From contig SGBC01000001.1 of NCBI GenBank assembly GCA_004195045.1, positions 372,001 to 436,000 on the forward strand: DNA of 64,000 nucleotides. The letters run 5' to 3'. Source of the DNA: Candidatus Acididesulfobacter guangdongensis (GTDB taxonomy: Bacteria; SZUA-79; Acidulodesulfobacterales; Acidulodesulfobacteraceae). The notes beneath the pieces are model-generated. The model was not told where the DNA came from and ran no database searches. It worked only from the letters and a program-made list of their open reading frames with translations. Shown piece after piece: positions 56,490 through 64,000 of the stretch; positions within the stretch are counted from its first letter, which is position 1, and every line of letters starts with the position of its first letter. The position numbers were made by a program, and so were the translations under genes.

Positions 56490-57140
56490 TTATTTAACTA
56501 TCTTTCTTCCTGATTCATTAGCTACATATATGTAAACAATATTACCGTTAGCGCCCGGAACAGCTCCCTTAACATACAACAAATTATTATCCTTATCAAT
56601 TTTAATGACTTTCAGATTTAACACGCTTATTTTATCATTACCCATGTGTCCCGGCATATGCAGTCCTTTAAAAACCTTAGACGGATATGAAGATTGACCT
56701 ATCGAACCAGGCGCGCGGTGGAAATTTGAACCGTGTGTATCCTTGCCGCCCTTAAATCCCCATCTTTTAACAACACCCTGAAAGCCCTTCCCTTTTGAAG
56801 TGCCGGAAACACTTACGTTTTTAATTCCGTCGAAGACTGAGACGTTATAAACCTCTCCGATGTTAACGGAACTAATATCATCTAATATTCTAAATTCTTT
56901 TAATATTTTTACAGGGTTTATGTTGTTTTTTTTAAAATGACCTAACTCCGGTTTATTAACTTTATAAGATTTAATTTCTCCATAACCAATCTGAACTGCA
57001 TCATAACCATCTTTTTCAACAGTTTTTTTTGTGACTACTGTACATGGACCAGCCATCAGAATGGAAACCGGTACTATACCTCCATCTTCATTGAAAACTT
57101 GAGTCATTCCAACTTTCTTACCTATTAGTGCTTTTAACAT
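56490..57140 (-). CDS. rplC: 50S ribosomal protein L3
   Basis: A 216-residue L3. KALIGKKVGMTQVFNEDGG starts it. The long loop reaching the peptidyl transferase centre reads GVVKRWGFKGGKDTHGSNFH, then RAPGSIGQSSYPSKVFKG and MPGHMGNDKIS. It follows rpsJ by 20 bases. Confidence 0.98.
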   Translation of the reverse strand: MLKALIGKKVGMTQVFNEDGGIVPVSILMAGPCTVVTKKTVEKDGYDAVQIGYGEIKSYKVNKPELGHFKKNNINPVKILKEFRILDDISSVNIGEVYNVSVFDGIKNVSVSGTSKGKGFQGVVKRWGFKGGKDTHGSNFHRAPGSIGQSSYPSKVFKGLHMPGHMGNDKISVLNLKVIKIDKDNNLLYVKGAVPGANGNIVYIYVANESGRKIVK

Positions 57141-57160
57141 ATTTAGCGCTCCAAGTTCAA

Positions 57161-57472
57161 TTATATCTGTTTTATATCGACATCAACGCCTGAAGATAAA
57201 TCTAATTTCATTAAGGCATCAATTGTAGCCTGAGTTGGCTCAACTAAGTCAATTATTCGCTTATGTGTTCTCATTTCAAACTCTTCTCTAGATTTTTTAT
57301 CTACATGAGGAGACCTTAATACGCAATATTTATTTATTTTAGTAGGCAAAGGGATGGGACCGCTAACCTTAGATCCAGTCCTTCTTGCAGTATCAACTAT
57401 TTCCTCAACCGAATGGTCCAATAATTTATGGTCAAACGCCTTTAATCTTATACGAATTTTTTGAATTTCCAT
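57161..57472 (-). CDS. rpsJ: 30S ribosomal protein S10
   Basis: A 103-residue S10 (NusE), which also joins transcription antitermination complexes. [20 protein letters not shown], then [20 protein letters not shown] and [17 protein letters not shown] match almost the full family pattern. It follows tuf by 86 bases and opens the S10 operon. Confidence 0.98.
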   Translation of the reverse strand: MEIQKIRIRLKAFDHKLLDHSVEEIVDTARRTGSKVSGPIPLPTKINKYCVLRSPHVDKKSREEFEMRTHKRIIDLVEPTQATIDALMKLDLSSGVDVDIKQI

Positions 57473-57558
57473 TTTTTATATAGCACCTAAAATAATAGGA
57501 AGCCACAACTCCTTTAATATAAATAATAAAGATTAATTATTAAAATGCATCAGTATTT

Positions 57559-58755
57559 TTATTCTACAACCTCTGTTACAACACCGGCGCCAACCGTATG
57601 TCCGCCTTCTCTTATGGCAAATCTCAGCTCCTTTTCGGCCGCTATAGGCGTTATAAGTTCAACCGCCATAGAAACGTTATCTCCGGGCATTACCATTTCA
57701 ACACCTTCAGGCAATGTGCAGACTCCTGTAACATCTGTAGTCCTAAAGTAAAACTGCGGACGATAACCGTTAAAAAACGGAGTATGACGACCGCCTTCTT
57801 CTTTAGTTAATATATAGGCTTCAACTTTAAATTTTTTATGCGGGGTAATAGAACCGGGTTTAGCCAGAACCATACCTCTTTCTATATCTTCACGTTTCTT
57901 GCCTCTTAAAAGGACTCCGACATTATCGCCGGCTCTGCCTTCATCGAGTAATTTTCTGAACATTTCAATTCCGGTAACTACTGTTTTAGTCGTTGCCTGA
58001 ATACCTACAAGCTCGACTTCGTCTCCTACCTTAACTATTCCTCTTTCTACTCTGCCCGTTGCTACCGTTCCTCTGCCTGATATTGAAAATACATCTTCAA
58101 CCGGCATCAGGAAAGGTTTATCTATGTCTCTTTTAGGAAGCGGTATATACTCGTCTACCGCATCCATGAGCTCTATTATCTTAGCAGTCCATTCGTTATC
58201 AGTATCCGCTTCTAATGCTTTAAGAGCAGAGCCTTTTATTACAGGAACGGTATCTCCCGGAAAATTATAAGACGTCAAAAGCTCTCTTACTTCTAATTCG
58301 ACGAGTTCTAACAGCTCAGGATCATCAACCATATCTACTTTATTTAAAAATACGACAATATAGGGAACTCCTACCTGACGCGCTAAAAGAATATGCTCTC
58401 TTGTTTGAGGCATAGGTCCGTCTGCAGCCGAAACTACAAGAATTGCGCCGTCCATCTGAGCTGCGCCGGTAATCATATTTTTAACATAATCGGCATGACC
58501 CGGACAGTCGACATGAGCATAATGGCGCTTATCAGTCGAATACTCTACATGAGAAGTGGCTATCGTGATTCCTCTTTCTCTTTCTTCCGGAGCATTGTCA
58601 ATCTGATCGTATGATTTAAAATTTGCAAAGTCCTTGCCTTTTCTTGAAAGAACCTTGGTAATAGCTGCGGTTAAAGTTGTTTTGCCGTGATCTACGTGAC
58701 CTATTGTGCCTATATTGACATGCGGCTTTGATCTGTCAAATTTTTCTTTGGACAT
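57559..58755 (-). CDS. tuf: Elongation factor Tu
   Basis: A 398-residue GTPase delivering aminoacyl-t[23 protein letters not shown], the switch [20 protein letters not shown], the [10 protein letters not shown] block and the C-terminal GRTVGAGVV-like [13 protein letters not shown] are intact. It is the only tuf seen here; a second copy elsewhere is possible. It lies between fusA and rpsJ. Confidence 0.98.
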   Translation of the reverse strand: MSKEKFDRSKPHVNIGTIGHVDHGKTTLTAAITKVLSRKGKDFANFKSYDQIDNAPEERERGITIATSHVEYSTDKRHYAHVDCPGHADYVKNMITGAAQMDGAILVVSAADGPMPQTREHILLARQVGVPYIVVFLNKVDMVDDPELLELVELEVRELLTSYNFPGDTVPVIKGSALKALEADTDNEWTAKIIELMDAVDEYIPLPKRDIDKPFLMPVEDVFSISGRGTVATGRVERGIVKVGDEVELVGIQATTKTVVTGIEMFRKLLDEGRAGDNVGVLLRGKKREDIERGMVLAKPGSITPHKKFKVEAYILTKEEGGRHTPFFNGYRPQFYFRTTDVTGVCTLPEGVEMVMPGDNVSMAVELITPIAAEKELRFAIREGGHTVGAGVVTEVVE

Positions 58756-58778
58756 CTAATCCTCCTGGAAAATAATGT

Positions 58779-60860
58779 TTATTTACCTTGCGACTTTGCA
58801 ACAATTTCTTCTGAAATATTCTTAGGAACCTGTTCATATTTTAAAAATTCCATAGAATAGTTGGCCCGACCTTGAGTTTTCGATCTTAAATCTGTTGAAT
58901 ATCCAAACATCTCAGCCAGCGGAACTTCTGCATTAATTACCTGAATCCCTGCTCTGGCTTCTAAATTTAAAATCTTGCCTCTTCTGGAATTTAAATCGCC
59001 TATGACATCCCCCATAAAATCTTCTGGTACTAATACTTCAACCTTCATAATCGGTTCAAGCAGTGCGGGAGACGCTTTTCTACAACCTTCTTTAAAAGCC
59101 ATAGATCCTGCTATTTTAAAAGCCATTTCAGAAGAATCTACTTCATGAAATGAACCATCGTAAACTGCAACTTTTATATCTACAACCGGGTAGCCTGCCA
59201 TTACTCCGTTTGTCATAGCTTCCACTATTCCTTTACTTATAGCAGGTATATATTCTGTTGGTATAACTCCGCCTTTAATTTTATTTTCAAATTCGAAACC
59301 CGAGCCCTTTCCGAGCGGCTCAATCTCAAGCCATACATGTCCGTATTGTCCACGACCGCCGGACTGTCTAATAAATTTACCTTCGGATTGAACTTTTTTA
59401 TTTATTGTTTCTTTGTACGCAACCTGCGGTTTTCCGACATTCGCATCTACTTTAAATTCTCGCAGAAGGCGATCAACAATAATTTCTAAATGCAGTTCGC
59501 CCATACCCGATATAATAGTCTGACCGGTTTCTTCATCTGTTTTAACCCTGAATGAAGGATCTTCTACAGTTAATTTTTGAAGCGATAAACCTAACTTTTC
59601 CTGATCAGCTTTTGTCTTAGGTTCAATAGCAATTGATATAACAGGGTCCGGAAAATCCATAGCTTCTAAAACAATGGGGTTTGAATCATCGCATAGCGTA
59701 TCCCCTGTTGTAGTGCTCCTTAGTCCGACAGCAGCTGCTATGTCGCCTGCAAATACTTCTTTGATTTCTTCTTTTTTATTTGCATGCATTCTAAGAAGCC
59801 TGCCTATCCTTTCTTTTGTGTCTTTTACAGAATTATATACATATGAACCTGACTGTAAAACACCGGAGTACACACGTATGTACGTTAATTGACCTGTATA
59901 TGGATCTGAAGCGATTTTAAAAGCTAATGCAGAAAATGACTCATCATTAGATGCTTTTCTAAGTTCTTCTTTGTCTGTCCTGGGATTAATTCCTTTAATT
60001 GACGGTACATCTAATGGAGATGGCAAATATTCCACTACCGCATCCAATAGCGGCTGCACGCCTTTATTTTTAAAAGCTGATCCGCAAAATACAGGAACAA
60101 CTTTAAATTCTAAGGTTCCCTGTCTGATAGCTTTTTTAGCCGATGCGACATCAACTTCTTCGCCGGCTAAATATTTTTCCATAAGCTCATCATTAAAATC
60201 GCATGATTTTTCTAAAAATTCAGCATGATACTTTTGAGCTTCCGCTTTATAATCTTCCGGAATATCTATTGTTTCATATTTTGCGCCCATAGTTTCGTCG
60301 TTATACACTAATGCTTTCATTGCTGCAATATCTATAACACCTTTAAATGAATCTTCTAATCCAAAAGGTATTTGCATAACAACAGGCACTGCATTAAGTC
60401 TTGTTTTTATCATATCTACGCATCTGAAAAAATTTGCTCCCGTCCTATCCATTTTATTGACAAAACAAATTCTGGGCACGGAATATTTGTCTGCCTGTCT
60501 CCAAACAGTTTCTGATTGCGGTTCAACGCCGGCTACACCGTCAAAAACAGCAACTGCTCCGTCCAAAACCCTTAGAGATCTTTCGACTTCTATAGTGAAG
60601 TCAACGTGACCAGGCGTATCTATTATATTAATCCTATGATCTTTCCAGTAGCATGTCGTAGCTGCAGAAGTTATCGTAATTCCTCTCTCCTGCTCTTGCT
60701 CCATCCAATCCATAGTTGCGGTTCCTTCATGAACCTCACCAATTTTATAGTTGACACCGGTATAGTATAATATTCTTTCAGTTGTTGTAGTTTTACCGGC
60801 ATCAATATGAGCCATTATTCCGATATTTCGTATTTTATCAAGCGATATTCTGTCAGCCAT
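58779..60860 (-). CDS. fusA: Elongation factor G
   Basis: A 693-residue translocase GTPase. [20 protein letters not shown], then [20 protein letters not shown] and [14 protein letters not shown] give the G domain; domains II to V follow with the [15 protein letters not shown] segment of domain IV. Length and motifs are those of the canonical EF-G1. It lies between rpsG and tuf. Confidence 0.98.
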   Translation of the reverse strand: MADRISLDKIRNIGIMAHIDAGKTTTTERILYYTGVNYKIGEVHEGTATMDWMEQEQERGITITSAATTCYWKDHRINIIDTPGHVDFTIEVERSLRVLDGAVAVFDGVAGVEPQSETVWRQADKYSVPRICFVNKMDRTGANFFRCVDMIKTRLNAVPVVMQIPFGLEDSFKGVIDIAAMKALVYNDETMGAKYETIDIPEDYKAEAQKYHAEFLEKSCDFNDELMEKYLAGEEVDVASAKKAIRQGTLEFKVVPVFCGSAFKNKGVQPLLDAVVEYLPSPLDVPSIKGINPRTDKEELRKASNDESFSALAFKIASDPYTGQLTYIRVYSGVLQSGSYVYNSVKDTKERIGRLLRMHANKKEEIKEVFAGDIAAAVGLRSTTTGDTLCDDSNPIVLEAMDFPDPVISIAIEPKTKADQEKLGLSLQKLTVEDPSFRVKTDEETGQTIISGMGELHLEIIVDRLLREFKVDANVGKPQVAYKETINKKVQSEGKFIRQSGGRGQYGHVWLEIEPLGKGSGFEFENKIKGGVIPTEYIPAISKGIVEAMTNGVMAGYPVVDIKVAVYDGSFHEVDSSEMAFKIAGSMAFKEGCRKASPALLEPIMKVEVLVPEDFMGDVIGDLNSRRGKILNLEARAGIQVINAEVPLAEMFGYSTDLRSKTQGRANYSMEFLKYEQVPKNISEEIVAKSQGK

Positions 60861-60872
60861 TATTTTCCCCGT

Positions 60873-61343
60873 CTACCATCTAAAGTGAGCAAATGCTTTA
60901 TTTGCTTCTGCCATTTTAAAAGTATCTTCCTTCTTTTTAATTGAACCACCTTTATTGTTTGAAGCATCTAAAATTTCTAAAGCTAAATTTTCTTCCATTG
61001 ATTTTTCATTTCTCATTCTTGCATACGTAACAATCCATCTTATGGCAAGATAGAGCTTTCTATCGCTTCTGACTTCTATCGGCACCTGATAATTGGAACC
61101 GCCTACCCTGCGGGCTTTCACTTCCAAAACCGGTTTTACATTATCTATTGCCTGTTTAAATATCTTAAACCCATCCTCTTTAGTTTTTTCTTGAATAATT
61201 TCTAAAGAACTATAAAATAAACCCTCGGCAATACTTTTCTTGCCGTCGTACATTATCTTATTTATAAACTTTTGGACTACTTTATCGTTAAATTTTGGGT
61301 CACCGTCAATCACCCTTTTGACCGATCTTTTTCTTCTTGACAA
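60873..61343 (-). CDS. rpsG: 30S ribosomal protein S7 (TTG start)
   Basis: A 156-residue S7 that organises the 30S head. [20 protein letters not shown], then [20 protein letters not shown] and the C-terminal NKAFAHFRW are diagnostic. The start codon is TTG with GGGAGC a few bases upstream; the first residues ([10 protein letters not shown]) fit the family. It lies between rpsL and fusA. Confidence 0.98.
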   Translation of the reverse strand: MSRRKRSVKRVIDGDPKFNDKVVQKFINKIMYDGKKSIAEGLFYSSLEIIQEKTKEDGFKIFKQAIDNVKPVLEVKARRVGGSNYQVPIEVRSDRKLYLAIRWIVTYARMRNEKSMEENLALEILDASNNKGGSIKKKEDTFKMAEANKAFAHFRW

Positions 61344-61367
61344 TTTGAGCTCCCTTGACTTTAAAAA

Positions 61368-61739
61368 TTATTTAGGTCTTTTTGCACCATATTTTGATCT
61401 TGATTGTTTTCTTCCGTTAACACCGACACAATCTAACGCACCTCTTATTATATGATATCTGACACCAGGTAAATCTTTAACTCTTCCGCCTCTTATTAAA
61501 ACTACCGAATGTTCCTGCAAATTATGACCTTCTCCCGGAATATAGGAAGTTACCTCCATTCCGTTTGTAAGTTTCACTCTTGCTACTTTTCTAAGGGCAG
61601 AATTAGGTTTCTTTGGAGTCGTCGTGTACACTCTAACGCACACACCCCTTTTTTGAGGACAGCTTCTCAATGCCGGCGAAGAAGTCTTCTTCGTTATTTT
61701 TTTTCTGCCGTTTCTTATTAATTGATTTATTGTAGGCAC
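61368..61739 (-). CDS. rpsL: 30S ribosomal protein S12
   Basis: A 123-residue S12 at the decoding centre. [51 protein letters not shown] and [20 protein letters not shown] are canonical. The Lys positions that give streptomycin resistance when changed (KPNSALRK and the GRVKDLPG loop) look wild type. The start is GTG after GGGAG. Confidence 0.98.
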   Translation of the reverse strand: MPTINQLIRNGRKKITKKTSSPALRSCPQKRGVCVRVYTTTPKKPNSALRKVARVKLTNGMEVTSYIPGEGHNLQEHSVVLIRGGRVKDLPGVRYHIIRGALDCVGVNGRKQSRSKYGAKRPK

Positions 61740-61835
61740 TATTAATTATCTCCCTTAACTTTTAACAATAATAATCATCATTATTATTAACAATATTTTA
61801 TTAATTATTAATTGCCACATTGTTGAATTGATAAT

Positions 61836-61862
61836 TTTATAATTCAATTTCAATTTTGTCAA
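61836..61862 (-). promoter_or_regulatory. Possible promoter ahead of rpsL (str operon)
   Basis: On the minus strand a perfect TTGACA, a 15-base spacer and TATAAA lie about 100 bases before rpsL in the 176-base gap after rpoC. The spacer is short by two bases, so this is tentative. Confidence 0.4.
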
Positions 61863-61915
61863 CACTTTTTTTAATATTACTCAAAATATCTTTATTTTTA
61901 TACAATAATTTTATT

Positions 61916-64000
61916 CTACGAGACTTTAATATCTATGTCTACGTACCTTTTAGATCCGGTGCCTGCAGGAATTAGCCTTCCCATTATGACATTTTCCTTT
62001 AAACCGCGTAAAAAGTCAACCTTGCCCTGTAAGGCAGCCTCAGTTAAGACTTTAGTAGTCTCCTGAAATGATGCTGCAGATATAAAGCTTTCTGTGCTTA
62101 ACGATGCTTTGGTTATACCCATCAGCTCAGGTTCTGCAGATGCAGGAGTACCGCCCTCCTGCATTATTTTTTTATTTTCTGTTTCAAAAACGCTCTTATC
62201 AACTATTTCGTCCTCAAGAAATCTGGAACTGCCGGAATCTTTAATTCTGACATTTTTAAGCATCTGCCTTACTATAACCTCAATATGCTTATCATTAATC
62301 TTTACGCCCTGAAGTCTATACACTTCTTGAATTTCATCAACAAGAAACTTTGCAAGTTCTTTTTCTCCAAGAACTTTAAGAATATCATGCGGATTGGGAG
62401 AACCATCCATTAATGCTTCGCCGGCTTTCACATAATCGCCATCATGAACACTGGCAATCTTGCCTTTAGGAATTAGATATTCCCTTGGCTCACCGTGCGG
62501 CGGTTCTATAATTACTTTTCTTTTACCTTTAAAATCTTTTCCAAAAGTAACTTTTCCGTCTATTTCGGTAATTACCGCTAATTCTTTAGGTTTTCTTGCT
62601 TCAAACAATTCTGCGACTTTTGGTAAACCGCCTGTTATATCCTTGGTCTTTGTCGTCTCTCTTGGTATTTTTGCAATTACATCTCCCGCAAATACTTCAT
62701 CGCCTTCCTGAACTGAAAGATGCGCTCCGATAGGCAGTAAATAACTTTTTTCTTCCAGTTGAGATTTAACTAATATTTTTGGTTTTAAACTCTGGTCTCT
62801 TGAGTCCATAATTACTTTTCTGGATAATCCAGACGTTTCATCGACCTGTTCCTGCATTGTTTCAGATTCTCTAATATCTTCAAACCTTATTTTTCCGGAA
62901 ATATCAGTTACTATCGGGTTTATATACGAATCCCAATCTGCTATAAGCGTGTTTTCTTTAATCATAGAATCCGGTTCTACTTTGATCTTTGAACCATAAG
63001 CTAATTTAAATTTCTCAAGTTCTCTTCCTGATTCATCTTCGATTATTATTTCACCGTTTCTATTTATAACTACATACTCATTGTATCTATTTTTTATAGC
63101 ATTCATGTTATTAAATTTGACGATACCTGCATATTTGTTTTCAATGCTAGCCTGCTCTGTTCTTCTTGATGCAGTACCGCCGACATGGAACGTCCTCATA
63201 GTCAATTGAGTTCCGGGCTCGCCTATCGATTGCGCCGACATAACGCCTATAGCCTCACCTATATTCACCAAATGTCCGGTAGAAAGATCTCTGCCGTAGC
63301 ATTTAACGCAAACACCGTTTTCTGAAGCACACGTCAGTACAGACCTTATTTTTACATTTTCAATATGCGCATTTTCAATCTTTGCCAGATGATTTTCGGT
63401 TATTTCTTCATTAGCTTTAACAATGAGCTCACCCGTAAACGGATCTACTATATCTTCCAAACCGACCCTTCCTAAAATTCTTTCTTCTATCGGTTCAATG
63501 GTCTCTCCGCTTTCAACTAATGTTGAAACTACTATGCCGTCTATAGTATGACAATCATGTTCTGATATTATAGCATCCTGCGCAACATCTACAAGCCTTC
63601 GCGTTAGATACCCAGAGTTAGCAGTTTTCAAGGCTGTATCTGCAAGACCTTTTCTTGCTCCGTGAGTCGATATAAAATATTGAAGAACGGTTAATCCTTC
63701 TCTAAAATTAGCGGTAATGGGAGTTTCAATTATTTCACCGGAAGGTTTTGCCATGAGTCCCCTCATACCCGCAAGCTGCCTGATTTGAGCTTCAGAACCT
63801 CTTGAACCGGAATCTGCCATCATATAAATAGAATTAAAACTTTTTCCTTCCGTCGCTTTTCCTGTTGATTCATCTTTAAAAGATTCGGAACCAAGTTTGT
63901 CCATCATAACTTTGGCTATTTCTTCAGTTGTAATTGCCCATGTATCAACCACTTTGTTATATCTTTCTCCATCGGTTATCAGTCCTTCTTTGTAATTATT
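61916..64000 (-). CDS. rpoC: DNA-directed RNA polymerase subunit beta prime, C-terminal part (runs off window)
   Basis: The reading frame is open to the window edge, so only the C-terminal 694 residues are seen. [20 protein letters not shown] leads in; the second zinc site ([19 protein letters not shown]) and [20 protein letters not shown] are intact; bridge-helix-following and trigger-loop segments ([26 protein letters not shown]) are also canonical. The C-terminus has [19 protein letters not shown] and [18 protein letters not shown]. It precedes rpsL, the usual rpoBC-str order. Confidence 0.97.
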   Translation of the reverse strand, partial: NNYKEGLITDGERYNKVVDTWAITTEEIAKVMMDKLGSESFKDESTGKATEGKSFNSIYMMADSGSRGSEAQIRQLAGMRGLMAKPSGEIIETPITANFREGLTVLQYFISTHGARKGLADTALKTANSGYLTRRLVDVAQDAIISEHDCHTIDGIVVSTLVESGETIEPIEERILGRVGLEDIVDPFTGELIVKANEEITENHLAKIENAHIENVKIRSVLTCASENGVCVKCYGRDLSTGHLVNIGEAIGVMSAQSIGEPGTQLTMRTFHVGGTASRRTEQASIENKYAGIVKFNNMNAIKNRYNEYVVINRNGEIIIEDESGRELEKFKLAYGSKIKVEPDSMIKENTLIADWDSYINPIVTDISGKIRFEDIRESETMQEQVDETSGLSRKVIMDSRDQSLKPKILVKSQLEEKSYLLPIGAHLSVQEGDEVFAGDVIAKIPRETTKTKDITGGLPKVAELFEARKPKELAVITEIDGKVTFGKDFKGKRKVIIEPPHGEPREYLIPKGKIASVHDGDYVKAGEALMDGSPNPHDILKVLGEKELAKFLVDEIQEVYRLQGVKINDKHIEVIVRQMLKNVRIKDSGSSRFLEDEIVDKSVFETENKKIMQEGGTPASAEPELMGITKASLSTESFISAASFQETTKVLTEAALQGKVDFLRGLKENVIMGRLIPAGTGSKRYVDIDIKVS

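Noticed and set aside
1-64000. tRNA or rRNA genes
   Set aside because: I looked for TpsiC-loop and acceptor-stem patterns in intergenic spaces and saw none; a covariance search was not possible here.

Overview
The window is a gene-dense, low-GC (roughly one third G+C by eye) bacterial chromosome segment. LptD (outer-membrane LPS assembly), dTDP-rhamnose genes, a sigma-54 activator and a c-type cytochrome point to a Gram-negative, probably respiratory, anaerobe-type bacterium. The AT-rich spacers, HisZ, the contiguous rpoC-str-S10-spc-alpha supercluster and trpEGDCFBA-accD-folC fit a deltaproteobacteria-like lineage; a relative of the acid-mine-drainage group Acidulodesulfobacterales is my best guess. 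That placement is inference and was not tested. No tRNA, rRNA, CRISPR array or full-length insertion sequence was found.

Layout. 1-9856 is a minus-strand block: partial galT, a membrane-linked alkaline-phosphatase-superfamily protein next to an ABC-2 permease without an ATPase, a methyltransferase, purA, hisZ, serA and a class V aminotransferase (serA plus the aminotransferase suggests serine synthesis). 10283-15223 is a plus-strand block: a LysM lytic transglycosylase carrying a perfect 186-bp internal tandem duplication, moeA and an NtrC-type regulator. 15280-18136 holds an unknown coiled-coil gene, a nested pair of small transposon-like elements, a cation efflux protein and a PhoB-like regulator. 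18204-27735 (minus) holds purN, purM, ftsY, smc, a divergent rsmE, a methyltransferase, a DUF502 protein and a Met/His-rich monohaem cytochrome. 27884-34539 (minus) holds rfbD, rfbB, lptD, folC and accD. 34657-41799 (minus) is a complete trp operon interrupted by an 80-bp inverted-repeat element between trpC and trpF. 42138-64000 (minus) is the ribosomal supercluster from rplQ back to a partial rpoC.

How the genes work together. The ribosomal block supplies the translation, transcription and secretion core (EF-Tu, EF-G, RNA polymerase alpha and beta prime, SecY, Map, IF-1, Adk). It has no rpmD (L30) between rpsE and rplO. rpsC, rpsG and the small rpmJ start with TTG. The trp, purine (purA/M/N) and serine genes are biosynthetic housekeeping; smc and ftsY serve chromosome organisation and membrane targeting; lptD, rfbBD, galT and the lytic transglycosylase serve the envelope.

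The most unusual signal is two families of short non-coding inverted-repeat elements. Family A (80 bp, 20-bp terminal inverted repeats, 5-bp target duplication) occurs at 37453 and 15910. Family B (91-94 bp, near-perfect palindrome ending GGAAAAGGTGTCAGATT) occurs at 15941, inserted inside the second family A copy with a degraded 10-bp target duplication, and again, inverted, at 41991, where it is followed by a T tract and looks like the terminator of the ribosomal operon.
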